A stretch of DNA of 64,000 nt from Hyperoodon ampullatus (taxonomy: Eukaryota > Chordata > Mammalia > Artiodactyla > Ziphiidae), in assembly GCA_949752795.1 (NCBI GenBank), contig OX457065.1, positions 558,001-622,000 on the forward strand, written 5' to 3'. A program made the translations under genes and the position numbers. A model generated the notes under the pieces. That model saw only the letters and a program-made list of their open reading frames with translations, had not been told where the DNA came from and made no database searches. Below, piece after piece: positions 1 to 11,349 of the stretch (the stretch's first letter is position 1; every line of letters begins with the position of its first letter).

Positions 1-1639
1 TAGGGCCTTAGTTAGGAATAGTGTCAAGGCCTTACTTAGGGTCACTGTCAGGGCCTTACTTAGGGTTAGCATCAGAGCCTTTGTTAGGTATAATGTCAGA
101 GCTTGAGTTAGAAGTAGTGTCAGGGCCTTAGTGAGGGACAGTGTCAGGTCCTTGGTAAGGACGAGCGTTAGAGCCTTTGTTATGTATAATGGCAGGGCCA
201 GAGTTAGGAGGAGAGTCAGGCAATTAGTCAGGGACACTGTCAGGGACTTAGTTAGGGACAGTATCACGGCCTGAGTTAGTAGTAGTGTCAAGGCCTTACT
301 TAAGGACAGTGTCAGGCCAAGGCCTAGGAGAAGCATAAAGGCCTCTGTAGGAGCTGGGGCAGGAGCTGGGACTGGGGATGGGGATGGGGCTGAGGCTGGG
401 GCTAGGGCTAGTGCTAGGGCCTTACTTAGGAATAGTGTCAAGGCCTTAGTTAGGGTTAGCATCAGAGCCTTCATTAGGTATAATGTCAGGGCCTGAGTTA
501 GAAGTAGTGTCAGGGCCTTAGTGAGGGACAGTGTCAGGGCCTTTCGTACAACTAGCATCACAGCCTTTGTTCGGTATTCTGTCAGGGCCTGATTTAGGAG
601 TAGTGTCAGGGCCTTATTTACGGACAGTGTCAGGGCCTGAGTTAGGAGTGGAATCAGTGCCTCTCTTAGGAACAGTGTCAGAGCCTATGTTAGGTGTAGT
701 GTCAGGGCATAAGTTAGGACAGTGTCAGGGCCTTGGTTAGGACTACCATCAGAGCCTTTGTTAGGGAGAGTGTCAGGGCCTTGGTTAGGACGAGTGTCAG
801 AGACTTTGTTATGTATAAATCAGGGCCAGAGTTAGGAGAATAGTCAGGCCGTTAGTTGGGGACACTGTCAGGGCCTTAGTTAGGGACAGTATCACGGCCT
901 CAGCTGGTAGTAGTGTCAAATCCTGAGTTAAGGACAGTATCAGGGCAAGGCCTAGGAGGAGCATAAGGGCCTCTTTAGGATCAGCATCAGGGGCTGGGGA
1001 TGGGGATGGGGATGGGAATGGGGTAGGGGAGGGCTAGGGCTAGGGTTAGGCCAGGGCCTTAGTTAGGAATAGTGTCAAGGCCTTAGTTAGGGTCACTGTC
1101 AGGGCCTTAGTTAGGGTTAGCATCAGAGCCTTTGTTATGTATAATGGCAGGGCCAGAGTTAGGAGGAGAGTCAGGCAATAAGTCAGGGACACTGTCAGGG
1201 ACTTAGTTAAGGACACTATCACGGCCTGAGTTAGTAGTAGTGTCAAGGCCTTACTTAAGGACAGTGTCAGGGCAAGGCCTAGGAGGAGCATAAAGGCCTC
1301 TGTAGGAGCTGGGGCAGGAGCTGGGCCTGGGACTGGGGCTAGGGCTAGGGCCTTACTTAAGACTAGTGTCAAGGCCTTAGTTAGGGTCACTGTCAGGGCC
1401 TTAGTTAGGGTTAGCATCAGAGCCTTTGTTAGGTATGTCAGGGCCTGAGTTAGAAGTAGTGTCAGGGCCTTAGTGAGGGACAGTGTCAGGGCCTTGGTTA
1501 GGACGAGCGTCAGAGACTTTGTTACATATAATTGCAGGGCCAGAGATAGGAAGAGAGTACCGCCCTTTCTTAGGGACAATATCAGTGCCTTAGTTAGGGA
1601 CAGTAGCACGGCCTTGGGGCTAAATTCAGGGCCTGAGTT

Positions 1640-2535
1640 AAGCATAGCATCAGGGCTTTAGTTGCCATAAGAGGCTCGACTTTAGCTAAAGACAGGGATA
1701 ACTTATGATCTAGGTATACTGTCAGGACATGACCCAGGTATAGTGTCAAAACCTTAGTTACGGAGAATATCGCGGCCTTGTTTAGAACCAGTGTCAGGGC
1801 TTCAGGTAGGGACAGCGTCACAGCCTGACGTAGGGAGAGTGACAGGGCCCGAGTGAGGCCTAGCATCAGGTCCTTAGCTGGGGACACTGTCAGGGTATGA
1901 CTCAGGAGCACCATCAGGGCCTCTGTAGGATTAGCATTACGCTCTTAGTTAAAGACATGATAAGGGCCTCAGTTAGGTGGAGTGTCAAGGCCTCAGTTAC
2001 GGATAGCTTCAGGGCCTGTGTTAGGGACAGCCTCAGGGCTTTCTTTAGGGCCAGCATCAGGGCTGACTTAGGGATAGTGTCAGGACCTTGGTTCGAGATG
2101 GGTCAGTAGATTAGCTCAGGATAGTGTTAGGCCTTTAGTTATTGCGGGCAGCAGGGCCTGCATTAGGGACAGCTTCCGGGTCTTACTTACAAACAGTGTC
2201 AGGGCCTTAGTGATGACTAGTCAGGGCCTTAGTTAGGCACAGCATTAGGGCTTCAGGTAGGGTAAGAGGCAGGACATTAACTATGGACAAGGGATAAAGT
2301 CAGGAACGGAGCGAGGGACACTTTGAAGGCCTTAGTTATCGAGAGCACCTGGGCCTTCTTTAGGACCAGTATCATGGCCTTCGGTAGGAACAGTGTCAGG
2401 GCAAGGCCTAGGAGGAGCATAAGGGCCTCTTTAGGATCAGCATCAGGGGCTGGGGCTGGGGCTAGGCCTGGGGCTGGAGCTGGGGCTGGGGCTCGGGATG
2501 GGGATGGGGATGGGGATGGGGATGGGCTAGGGGAG
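1640..2535 (+). repeat. Duplicated block of the minisatellite, copy A
   Basis: This 0.9-kb block recurs at 5389-6288 with a constant offset of 3749 bp and only scattered substitutions. It contains divergent units not seen elsewhere, such as GCCATAAGAGGCTCGAC near 1663 and TATCGAGAGCACCTGGG near 2336. The match therefore reflects block duplication and not unit-level similarity. Confidence 0.88.
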
Positions 2536-2545
2536 GGCTAGGGCT
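2448..2545 (+). repeat. G-rich tract: GGGGCT-like then GGGGAT-like hexamers
   Basis: Imperfect GGGGCT hexamers pass into GGGGAT hexamers and then GGGCTAGGGC. Four or more runs of four G make G-quadruplex formation likely; this is inference from sequence only. Confidence 0.85.
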
Positions 2546-2904
2546 AGGGTTAGGGCTAGGGCCTTAGTTAGGAATAGTGTCAAGGCCTTACTTAGGGTCA
2601 CTGTCAGGGCCTTACTTAGGGTTAGCATCAGAGCCTTTGTTAGGTATAATGTCAGAGCTTGAGTTAGAAGTAGTGTCAGGGCCTTAGTGAGGGACAGTGT
2701 CAGGTCCTTGGTAAGGACGAGCGTTAGAGCCTTTGTTATGTATAATGGCAGGGCCAGAGTTAGGAGGAGAGTCAGGCAATTAGTCAGGGACACTGTCAGG
2801 GACTTAGTTAGGGACAGTATCACGGCCTGAGTTAGTAGTAGTGTCAAGGCCTTACTTAAGGACAGTGTCAGGCCAAGGCCTAGGAGAAGCATAAAGGCCT
2901 CTGT

Positions 2905-2992
2905 AGGAGCTGGGGCAGGAGCTGGGACTGGGCATGGGGCTGGGGCTGGGGCTGGGGCTGGGGCTGGGGCTGGGGCTAGGGCTAGTGCTAGG
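2905..2992 (+). repeat. (GGGGCT)n tract
   Basis: It starts as GGAGCTGGGGCAGG and becomes a nearly pure GGGGCT hexamer run before the array resumes with AGGGCTAGTGCTAGG. The equivalent tract at 349-415, in the block offset by 2556 bp, has fewer hexamers, so the tract differs in length between block copies. Confidence 0.87.
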
Positions 2993-3553
2993 GCCTTACT
3001 TAGGAATAGTGTCAAGGCCTTAGTTAGGGTTAGCATCAGAGCCTTCGTTAGGTATAATGTCAGGGCCTGAGTTAGAAGTAGTGTCAGGGCCTTAGTGAGG
3101 GACAGTATCAGGGCCTTTCGTACAACTAGCATCACAGCCTTTGTTCGGTATTCTGTCAGGGCCTGATTTAGTAGTGTCAGGGCCTTATTTACGGACAGTG
3201 TCAGGGCCTGAGTTAGGAGTGGAATCACTGCCTCTCTTAGGAACAGTGTCAGAGCCTATGTTAGGTGTAGTGTCAGGGCATAAGTTAGGACAGTGTCAGG
3301 GCCTTGGTTACGACTACCATCAGAGCCTTTGTTAGGGAGAGTGTCAGGGCCTTGGTTAGGACGAGTGTCAGAGACTTTGTTATGTATAAATCAGGGCCAG
3401 AGTTAGGAGAATAGTCAGGCCGTTAGTTGGGGACACTGTCAGGGCCTTAGTTAGGGACAGTATCACGGCCTCAGCTGGTAGTAGTGTCAAATCCTGAGTT
3501 AAGGACAGTATCAGGGCAAGGCCTAGGAGGAGCATAAGGGCCTATTTAGGATC

Positions 3554-3635
3554 AGGGGCTGGGGCTGGGGCTGGGGCTGGGGCTGGGGCTGGGGCTGGGG
3601 CTGGGGCTGGGGCTGGGGCTGGGGCTGGGGCTGGG
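3554..3635 (+). repeat. Purest (GGGGCT)n hexanucleotide tract
   Basis: About thirteen uninterrupted GGGGCT hexamers, the longest pure run in the window, flanked by 24-bp units on both sides. The equivalent position in the upstream block (near 985-1040) is a mixed GGGGAT run, suggesting recent expansion here. Confidence 0.92.
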
Positions 3636-5388
3636 CTAGGGGAGGGCTAGGGCCTTAGTTAGGAATACTGTCAAGGCCTTACTTAGGGTCACTGTCAGGA
3701 CCTTACTTAGGGTTAGCATCAGAGCCTTTTTTAGGTATAATGTCAGCGATTGAGTTAGAAGTAGTGTCAGGGCCTTAGTGAGGGACAGTGTCAGGTCCTT
3801 GGTAAGGACGAGAGCTAGAGCCTTTGTTATGTATAATGGCAGCGCCGGAGTTAGGAGGAGAGTCAGGCAATAAGTCAGGGACACTGTTAAGGACTTAGTT
3901 AAGGACACTATCACGGCCTGAGTTAGTAGTAGTGTCAAGGCCTTAGTTAAGGACAGTGTCAGGGCAAGGCCTACGAGGAGCATAAAGGCCTCTGTAGGAG
4001 CTGGGGCAGGAGCTGGGCCTGGGACTGGGGCTAGGGCTAGGGCCTTACTTAAGAATAGTGTCAAGGCCTTAGTTAGGGTTAGCATCAGAGCCTTTGTTAG
4101 GTATAATGTCAGAGCTTGAGTTAGAAGTAGTGTCAGGGCCTTAGTGAGGGACAGTGTCAGGTCCTTGGTAAAGACGAGCGTTAGAGCCTTTGTTATGTAT
4201 AATGGCAGGGCCAGAGTTAGGAGGAGAGTCAGGTAATTAGTCAGGGACACTGTCAGGGACTTAGTTAGGGACAGTATCACGGCCTGAGTTAGTAGTAGTG
4301 TCAAGGCCTTACTTAAGGACACTGTCAGGGCAAGCACTAGCAGGAGCATAAAGGCCTCTGCAGGAGCTGGGCCAGGAGCTGGGACTGGGGCTGGGGCTGG
4401 GCCTGGGGCTAGGGCTAGGGCTAGGGCCTTACTTAGGAATAGTCTCAAGGCCTTACTTAGGGTCACTGTCAGGGCCTTAGTTAGGGTTAGCATCAGAGCC
4501 TTCGTTAGGTATAATATCAGGGCCTGAGTTAGAAGTAGTGTCAAGCCTTAGTGATGGACAGTGCCAGTGCCTTGGTTAGGACGAGCGTCATAGCCTTTGA
4601 TCTGTATAATGGCAGGGCCAGAGTTAGGACGACAGTCAGGCCCTTAGTTAGGGACACTGTCAGGGCCTTAGTTAGGGACAGTATCACAGCCTGAGTTAGT
4701 AGTAGTGTCAAGGCGTTAGTTAAGAACAGTGTCAGGGCCTTACTTACAACTAGCATCAGAGCCTTTCTTCGGTATCGTGTCAGGGCCTGATTTAGGAGTA
4801 GTGTCAAGGCCTTAGTTAGGGTCAGTGTCAGGGGCTTAGTTACGAGTACTGTCAAGGCCTTTCTTAGGATTAGTGTCACAGACTTAGTTAGGACTAGCAT
4901 CAGAGCCCTCATTAGGTATAGTGTCAGGGCCTTAGTTAGGGACAGTGTCAGGGCCTGAGTTAGGAGTGGAATTAGTGCCTCTCTTAGGAACAGTGTCAGG
5001 GTCTGTGTTACGTGTAGTGTCAGGGCATGTGTTACGTGTAGTGTCAGGGCATAAGTTAGGACAGTGTCAGGGCCTTAGTTAGGACTAGCATCAGAGCCTT
5101 GGTGACGTATCGTGTCACGGCCTGAGTTACCCGTAGTCTCAGGTCCTACTTAGGGACAGTGTCAGGGCCTTGGTTAGGACTACCATCAGAGCCTTTGTTA
5201 GGGCCAGTGTCAGGGTCTTGGTTAGGACTGGCGTCAGAGCCTTCTGTTAGGTACACTGTCAGGGCTTGAGACACGCATAGTGTTAGGGACTTTGATGGGG
5301 ACAGTATCAGGCCCTGACATTGGACCAGCATCTAGGCCTTACTTAGGGACAGTGTCATGGCCTTGGGGCTAAATTGAGGGCCTGAGTT

Positions 5389-6288
5389 ATGCATAGCATC
5401 AGGGCTTTAGCTGCCATAAGAGGCTCGACTTTAGCTAAAGACAGGGATAACTTATGATCTAGGTATACTGTCAGGACATGACCCAGGTATAGTGTCAACA
5501 CCTTAGTTACTGAGAATATCGCGGCCTTGTTTAGAACCAGTGTCAGGGCTTCAGGTAGGGACAGCGTCACAGCCTGACGTAGGGAGAGCGACAGGGCCCG
5601 AGTGAGGCCTAGCATCAGGTCCTTAGCTGGGGACACTGTCAGGGCATGACTCAGGAGCACCATCAGGGCCTCTGTAGGATCAGCATTACGCTCTTAGTTA
5701 AAGACATGATCAGGGCCTGAGTTAGGTGGAGTGTCAAGGCCTCAGTTACGGATAGCTTCAGGGCCTGTGTTAGGGACAGCCTCAGGGCTTTCTTTAGGGC
5801 CAGCATCAGGGCTGACTTAGGGATAGTGTCAGGACCTTGGTTCGAGATGGGTCAGTAGATTAGCTCAGGATAGTGTTAGGCCTTTAGTTATTGCGGGCAG
5901 CAGGGCCTGCATTAGGGACACCTTCCAGGCCTTACTTACAAACAGTGTCAGGGCCTTAATGATGACTAGTCATGGCCTTAGTTACGGACAGCATTAGGGC
6001 TTCAGGTAGGGTAAGAGGAAAGACATTAACTATGGACAAGGGATAAAGTCAGGAACGGAGCGAGGGACACTTTGAAGGCCTTAGTTATCGAGAGCACCTG
6101 GGCCTTCTTTAGGACCAGTATCACGGCCTTCAGTAGGGACAGTGTCAGGTCAAGGCCTAGGAGGAGCATAAGGGCCTCTTTAGGATCAGCATCAGGGGCT
6201 GGGGCTGGGGCTAGGGCCGGAGCTGGGGCTGGAGCCGGGGATGGGGATGGGCATGCGGATGGGGATGGGGATGGGGATGGGCTAGCGG
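5389..6288 (+). repeat. Duplicated block of the minisatellite, copy B
   Basis: Near-identical to 1640-2535. It carries the same marker units in the same order and ends in the same G-rich tract. It stops abruptly at 6288, where the array orientation flips, while copy A continues into more forward-oriented array. Confidence 0.88.
6194..6281 (+). repeat. G-rich tract next to the orientation switch
   Basis: GGGGCT-like hexamers change to GGGGAT-like hexamers and run to within a few bases of the point where the minisatellite reverses orientation. Such tracts are plausible sites of replication stalling and breakage, so the position next to a rearrangement junction is suggestive but not proof. Confidence 0.85.
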
Positions 6289-7305
6289 AGGACGCTGACA
6301 CCCTCCCTGAGGCTTTGATGCTGTCCCTTAGTGCCTAAGCGGTGACAAAATAACACCCTGATTCTATTACTAAGGCCCTGAATATATCCCCAAGAAAGTC
6401 TCTGAAGTGTCCCTAACTAACGGCCTGAACTGTCTCTTATGAAGGCCCTCAAGCGATCTCTGAGGGCCTGACAACACTGTCCCTAACTAAGGCCCCGTTG
6501 CTGGCCCTAACTAACGTCCTGATGCTGAACCTAACTGAGGCCCTGATGCTCTTCCTAACTAAGGCCTTGATGCCCATTCTACCTGAGGCCCTAAAACTGT
6601 CTGGAACTAATGACCTGACTCTTTTCCTAACTAACACCCTCATTTTGTCCCTCATTAATGCCCTGACACTGGTCGACACTACAGCCCTGATGCTGGCCCA
6701 ATCTAAGGCCTTGGCGATGTCCCTAATAGTCTTAGATGTCCCTCACCGTTGTCCTGACCCTGTCCCTCACCAAGGCCCTGACCCTCTTTCTAACTAAGGC
6801 CCGGATGCTGTCTCTACCTCAGAATCTGAAATTCTAATGTCCCGACTCTCCCTAACATCCTGACGCTGCCCCTAAGTGAGGCCCTGACACTCTTCTTAAC
6901 TAAGGACTTGCCGCTGTCCCTACCTAAAACCCTGACACTGTCTGTAACTAATGACCTGACCCTTTCCCTAACTAACACCACAGTTTTGGCCCTACCTAAC
7001 GCCCTCACACTGGTTCTAATTATGGCCATGATGCTGGCTCTAAGGCCCTGAAGATATCCCTAAGTAACAGCCCGAACTGTGTCTAGCTAAGGCTCTCACG
7101 TTCTCTCTAACTGAAGCACTGACACTGTCCCTAACTTAGGCCCTGATGCTGTCCCCTATAGTCTAAGCTGTCACTAAATAATGCCCTGATCCTGTCCATA
7201 ACTAAGGCCCTGAATATGTCCCTAAGTGCATCTCTGACGATGTCCTTAACAGCCTGAACTCTCTTCAAGTTATCTCTGAGGCTCTGACACTGGCCCTTCC
7301 TAAGG
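6289..7305 (-). repeat. 24-bp minisatellite in inverted orientation, copy 1
   Basis: Units now read CCCTAACTAAGGCCCTGA on the plus strand, the reverse complement of the unit at 1-6288. The units are more divergent than in the forward array. The segment begins exactly where similarity to 16482 starts and grades into other sequence near 7305 (GGCCTCACCCCGGGGTTG). Confidence 0.9.
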
Positions 7306-8461
7306 CCTCACCCCGGGGTTGTCCCAGGCTGCTGGGCAGTTTTCTCTTGTCCGCATCTCTGGCCAGCTGCCTGCCATTGGCCACTCTAAGATTCTGCGAT
7401 GCAGTGGTCCCACGTGGGATGTGCCTGTGTAGGCTCACCTGTGGGAGGAGAGTCATGGCCACTCCGCCCTCCAGGGGACTGCGGCTCAGGGTAGGAATCT
7501 CTCAGCCAGTGTCTGGAGAACGGGTTCTGTGTCCTTGTTTGTTGTAAATCCCTTGGAGTTACCTCTAACATTTTTTAAATGGATATCCCCCTCAGGATAA
7601 TTTGATAATAATTTGATTATATCAATAATCAAATTACTGATAAATAATATAAATTACTTACCACATAAAAATTCAGGAATGACATTATTAGAATGAGCAG
7701 GAAAACACTGGATGCCCCCCACCCCCAATGATCTATTACTTGCAGGATTTAAAATTCTAACGAGAAAACACTCACTCTCCTCACCCTCTTGGGCGTCAGC
7801 ACAAGGCGGGAATCAGCTGCATCCTTTATTTATCCCTCTGATTTTCCAGAACCTTTCCTTCAAGGAGAAATCTCTGGGCTCTGCGGGAGCTGTGAGTGGT
7901 GACCATCAGGTAAATCTGAGACTGAAAAGCAAGAGGAAAAGAGATAGAGGAGGAGATGAGAATCGGTGATGGGGAGAAGCAGGGGCATCCCCGTTCAATC
8001 GCAGGCCGAGAGTCTGGGTTCATCTCCAACGAAGCTAAGGACCACCGGGATCTGGCCCCACTGGCCTTGTCACCTGGTGTGGGGACTGGGGACAGCCAAA
8101 CCACCATGGCCACTCTCAAGAGAAATAAAGAAGGTGGGAGGGCACCCCGAGAGCCAGATTGAAAATGGTCATGCTGTGAGATAGTAAGATGCCCTTTTCA
8201 GAAAAGTGAAAAGACTGTTCTCTTGGCTCTCAAAGACTTGCAAATACTCTGTGTCCCTCTGGAGGCATGCTGAAGGCTTCAGCCTTTGAGGGCAGTAATG
8301 GGGCTCAAAACCATCCAGCACTCACTCACTCCTTGAGGGTGCCGAGGATGACCAGTGACCACCCCTCGGGTGCCGTGGGGCCTGAAATTCCCTGATCACC
8401 GAGGACGGGAGGGGCCGCACAGACACTCCACTGGACCACCGGGGGCTTGGCCGGTGGGCTA
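7306..8461. other. Unannotated sequence, copy 1
   Basis: No repeat family, splice-supported exon or long coherent reading frame was recognised. An AT-rich patch near 7590-7680 separates two GC-richer parts. The segment is repeated at 17499-18654. Confidence 0.6.
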
Positions 8462-9840
8462 CATACAGTCCTTTATCAGATACATGGTTTGCAAACATCC
8501 TGTGCCATTTTGGATGGTGGATTATCTTATTCCTTGCTCCTTTTATACACAACTCTTTTTCATTTTGAGGAAGTCTAATTCATCTATTTTGTCTTTTGCT
8601 GCTTGTGCTTTTGGTAGATCTAAGATATCATGACCAAACCCAAGGTCATGAAGATTTACTCTCATGTTTTCTTCTACGAGTTTTATAATTTTGGCTCTTG
8701 CACCTAGGCCTTTGGTCCATTCTGTGTTGATTTTGTATGTGGGGTGGGGGGAGGTAAGGGTCCAACTTTACTCTTCTGCATGTGGGTATCCAGTTGTTCC
8801 ACTACCTGTGCTAACTGTTTGGGAGAAAATACCTGCAAATGATGCGACCAACAAGGTCTTAATTCTAAAATATACAAACGGCTCATACAGCTCAAAAAAG
8901 AAAAAAAAAATCAAAAAATAAGCAGAAGGTCTAAACAGACGTTTCTCCAAAGACATACAGATAGCCAATAGGCACATGAAAAGATGCTCCACATCGCTAA
9001 TTATTAGAGAACGCAAATCAAAACTACAGTGAGTTATCACCTCATAGTGGTCAGAATGGCCATCATTAAAATGTCTAGAAAGAAATGCTGGAAGGGGTGT
9101 GGAGAAAAGGGAACCCTACTACACTACTGGTGGGAATGTAAATTGATGCAGCCACTATGGAAAACAGTATGGAGGTTCCTCAAAAACTAAAACTAGAATC
9201 ACCATATGACCCAGCAATCCCACTCCTGGGCACATATCCAGACAGAGCTATAATTCAAAAAGATACATGCACCCCAGCATTCACAGCAGCACTATTCACA
9301 ATAGCCGAGACATGGAAGCAACCTGAATGTCCCTCAGCAGATGAATGGATATAGAAGATGTGGTACATATATACAACGGAATATTACTCAGCCATAAAAC
9401 AGAATGAAATAATGCCATTTGCAGCTACATGGATGGACCTAGAGATTATCATACAAAGTGAAGTCAGTCAGACAGAGAACAACAAATACCATATGGTATC
9501 ACTTATATGTGGATTACAAAATGAGACCCAAATGTACCTATCTACAGAACAAAAACAGACTCACAAATATAGAAAACAGACTTGTGGTTGTCAAGGGGAA
9601 GACAGGGGAGAGGGATGGATTGGGAGTTTGGTATTAGTAGATGCAAATTATTAGATATAGGATGGATACATAAGGTCTTCCTGTACAGCACAGGGAACTG
9701 TATTCAATACCCTGTAATGAACCATAATGGAAAAGAATATGAAAAATATGTATATATGTATGTACGTATGTATGAATCACTTTGCTGTGCAGCAGAAATT
9801 AACACAACATTGTAGGTTAACTATACTTCAGTATCAATTA
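8462..9840 (+). mobile_element. 5'-inverted (twin-primed) L1 3' end, copy 1
   Basis: From about 8462 to 8815 the sequence is L1 ORF2 on the minus strand (the minus-strand frame contains FANHVSDKGL). From about 8816 to 9840 it is L1 on the plus strand, starting at the matching ORF2 site ([14 protein letters not shown]), passing the cysteine-rich C-terminus ([18 protein letters not shown]) and ending in the 3' UTR. Two L1 parts joined head to head at nearly the same ORF2 position are the classic product of twin priming during insertion. Frameshifts and stops show it is dead. Confidence 0.85.
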
Positions 9841-11053
9841 GTTTGAAGGCACTTTTATAAATTAGGTCTTAGTTCTCTTGTCCTTTCATCCTGGGACAAA
9901 TGTATAACAGAAACTAACCTGGATTACTCCCGGATGAACTCGTATCACACAGAACTTTTAACTGTTGAACAAACCATGAATACCAGTTACACCAGGGGAT
10001 GTCCTGATCCAATATGAAGTTTGTAAACCTTGTAACAAGCCTGCAGAATCCACTAAATTTGGAAATTCAAACTGAAATGAAGCCACCTATCCCATGACTT
10101 CTCCACAACTAGTTATACAACATCAATTGGAAACCATATACAATCAAATGAATGTAGACAGAAACAACTATAGCCTTCCTTTTTTTCCCTTTTAGATGAA
10201 GACGGTATTTAAGGTGATGTCTTGGGCCGTTTCAGGGTGTTACTCAATTTCCTGGGTATCTGCCATGCACACAGGAGGCACACATGTTAGTTAACTTGTT
10301 TGTGCAACTAAATGAAGGTAGTTAATACCACAAAACTGTATACATAAAGTGAATTAAATGCTAAAGTCGTGTTTTGTATTTTTAATGACAATGAAAAAAA
10401 AAGTGTAGCGCTGATATTTGTTACAAAAATGAACGTTAAAAACATTCTTAGTGAAAAAAGCCATACAGAAAAGGCCCCCTAGATCCCATACTCATCTTGT
10501 CTGCTTCAAATCCATCAAGGTTGTCCAAATGAGGGAGAAACTCAGTCATGGTTCCAGAAAAAGAAAACTGGATCAGGATGGAAAAAGACATTTTCATACC
10601 GTTCGGACAGTAGGTGAAGGTTGAAGTGGGGCTGAGTATTAAATTATAACGTGGACATCAGGATTTCTTCATTTAGGGGTTATGTGCTGGTGCCTTGGGC
10701 AAAACACACTGAGCATTTTGTGTCAAGTGGCAAATGTGAGTACTTTTTGACACTATTGCAACTTTTCTGTACATTGTAAATTACTGGAAAGTAAATTACT
10801 TTTCTAGACAACCATGTCAGGATCATGCCAGAAAATCAGAGAAGACGGACATCAAATTTTTCTTATAGAGGCCAAGACTTACCCAGACCACGTTCAACCA
10901 AAGTTGTGATACTTATTTCCCTTGTAGGAGTCCGCATGGTATTCAGAGGCACCGTGGGAAGAGTATATTAGTAGCTACCATGCCGTGGGTCCTGTGGATC
11001 ACCTGGGGGGCAGTAGAAACGGTGAGATTTTAGTATTGCAATTTTTCACATTA
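9841..11053. other. Mosaic of old repeat fragments, copy 1
   Basis: No gene seen. About 10057-10165 resembles 27072-27190. About 10170-10300 resembles the 3' part of the LTR-like element at 28470-28650 (TATTTAAGGTGATG, then TGGGCCGTTTCAGGG). About 10310-10870 resembles 34310-35200 without its SINE, including AAACTGGATCAGGATGG and GGGGTTATGTGCTGGT. The remainder is unassigned. Confidence 0.65.
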
Positions 11054-11349
11054 CTTCAAAAAATATGTTAAAAAATAAATTCAGTAAAGTTGCAAAATAT
11101 GCAATCAATATACACAAATCAGTTTCGTTTCTATACACTAATAACGAACCACCAGCAAGAAACACTAAGAAAACAATCCCATTTACAATTCCATCCAAAA
11201 GAACGAACTATTTAGCAATAAATTTAACCAAGGACACGAAAGACCTATACTCAGAAAACTATAAAGCACTGGTAAAGAAACTGAAGACACAACAGAAAAC
11301 AATATTCCATGCTCATGTGTCAGAAAAATTACTATTATTAAAATGTTTG
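11054..11349 (+). mobile_element. Old L1 ORF2 fragment (reverse transcriptase C-terminal side), copy 1
   Basis: The plus-strand frame reads FSKVAKYAINIHKSVSFLYT and YSENYKALVKKLK, typical of L1 ORF2 beyond the reverse transcriptase core. It ends in AAAATGTTT, which is the target site of the younger L1 that follows. In copy 2 the rest of this ORF2 continues on the far side of that L1; in copy 1 it does not. Confidence 0.85.

Larger units (their letters stand above)
1..6288 (+). repeat. 24-bp telomere-like minisatellite array (G-rich strand)
   Basis: The whole stretch is built from a degenerate 24-bp unit, GGCCTTAGTTAGGG followed by ACAGTGTCAG, with a telomere-like TTAGGG in the middle. Frequent unit variants are GTTAGGGTTAGCATCAGA, TTAGGTATAATGTCAGG and TTAGAAGTAGTGTCAGG. 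Units are interrupted by G-rich tracts of (GGGGCT)n or (GGGGAT)n near 349-415, 985-1040, 1308-1350, 2448-2545, 2905-2992, 3554-3635, 4005-4045, 4365-4422 and 6194-6281. Each tract follows a shortened unit beginning GGCCTAGGAG. Since 24 is a multiple of three, long minus-strand frames arise with an eight-residue LTKALTLS-like period; these are a by-product of periodicity. The array starts before the window. I do not recognise it as a named satellite with certainty; terminal satellites are known in whales and should be compared. Confidence 0.93.

Noticed and set aside
1046..4912. Minus-strand frames of 123-302 residues with LTKALTLS-like eight-residue repeats
   Set aside because: They arise because the 24-bp unit is a multiple of three and free of stops in that frame. 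They break at unit-length changes, have no start context or splice support, and the G-rich tracts appear as Ala-Pro runs.
1..6288. CRISPR array
   Set aside because: Units are directly adjacent without unique spacers, and the rest of the window is mammalian.
1..6288. True telomere
   Set aside because: The TTAGGG is embedded in a 24-bp unit and is not a continuous hexamer run.
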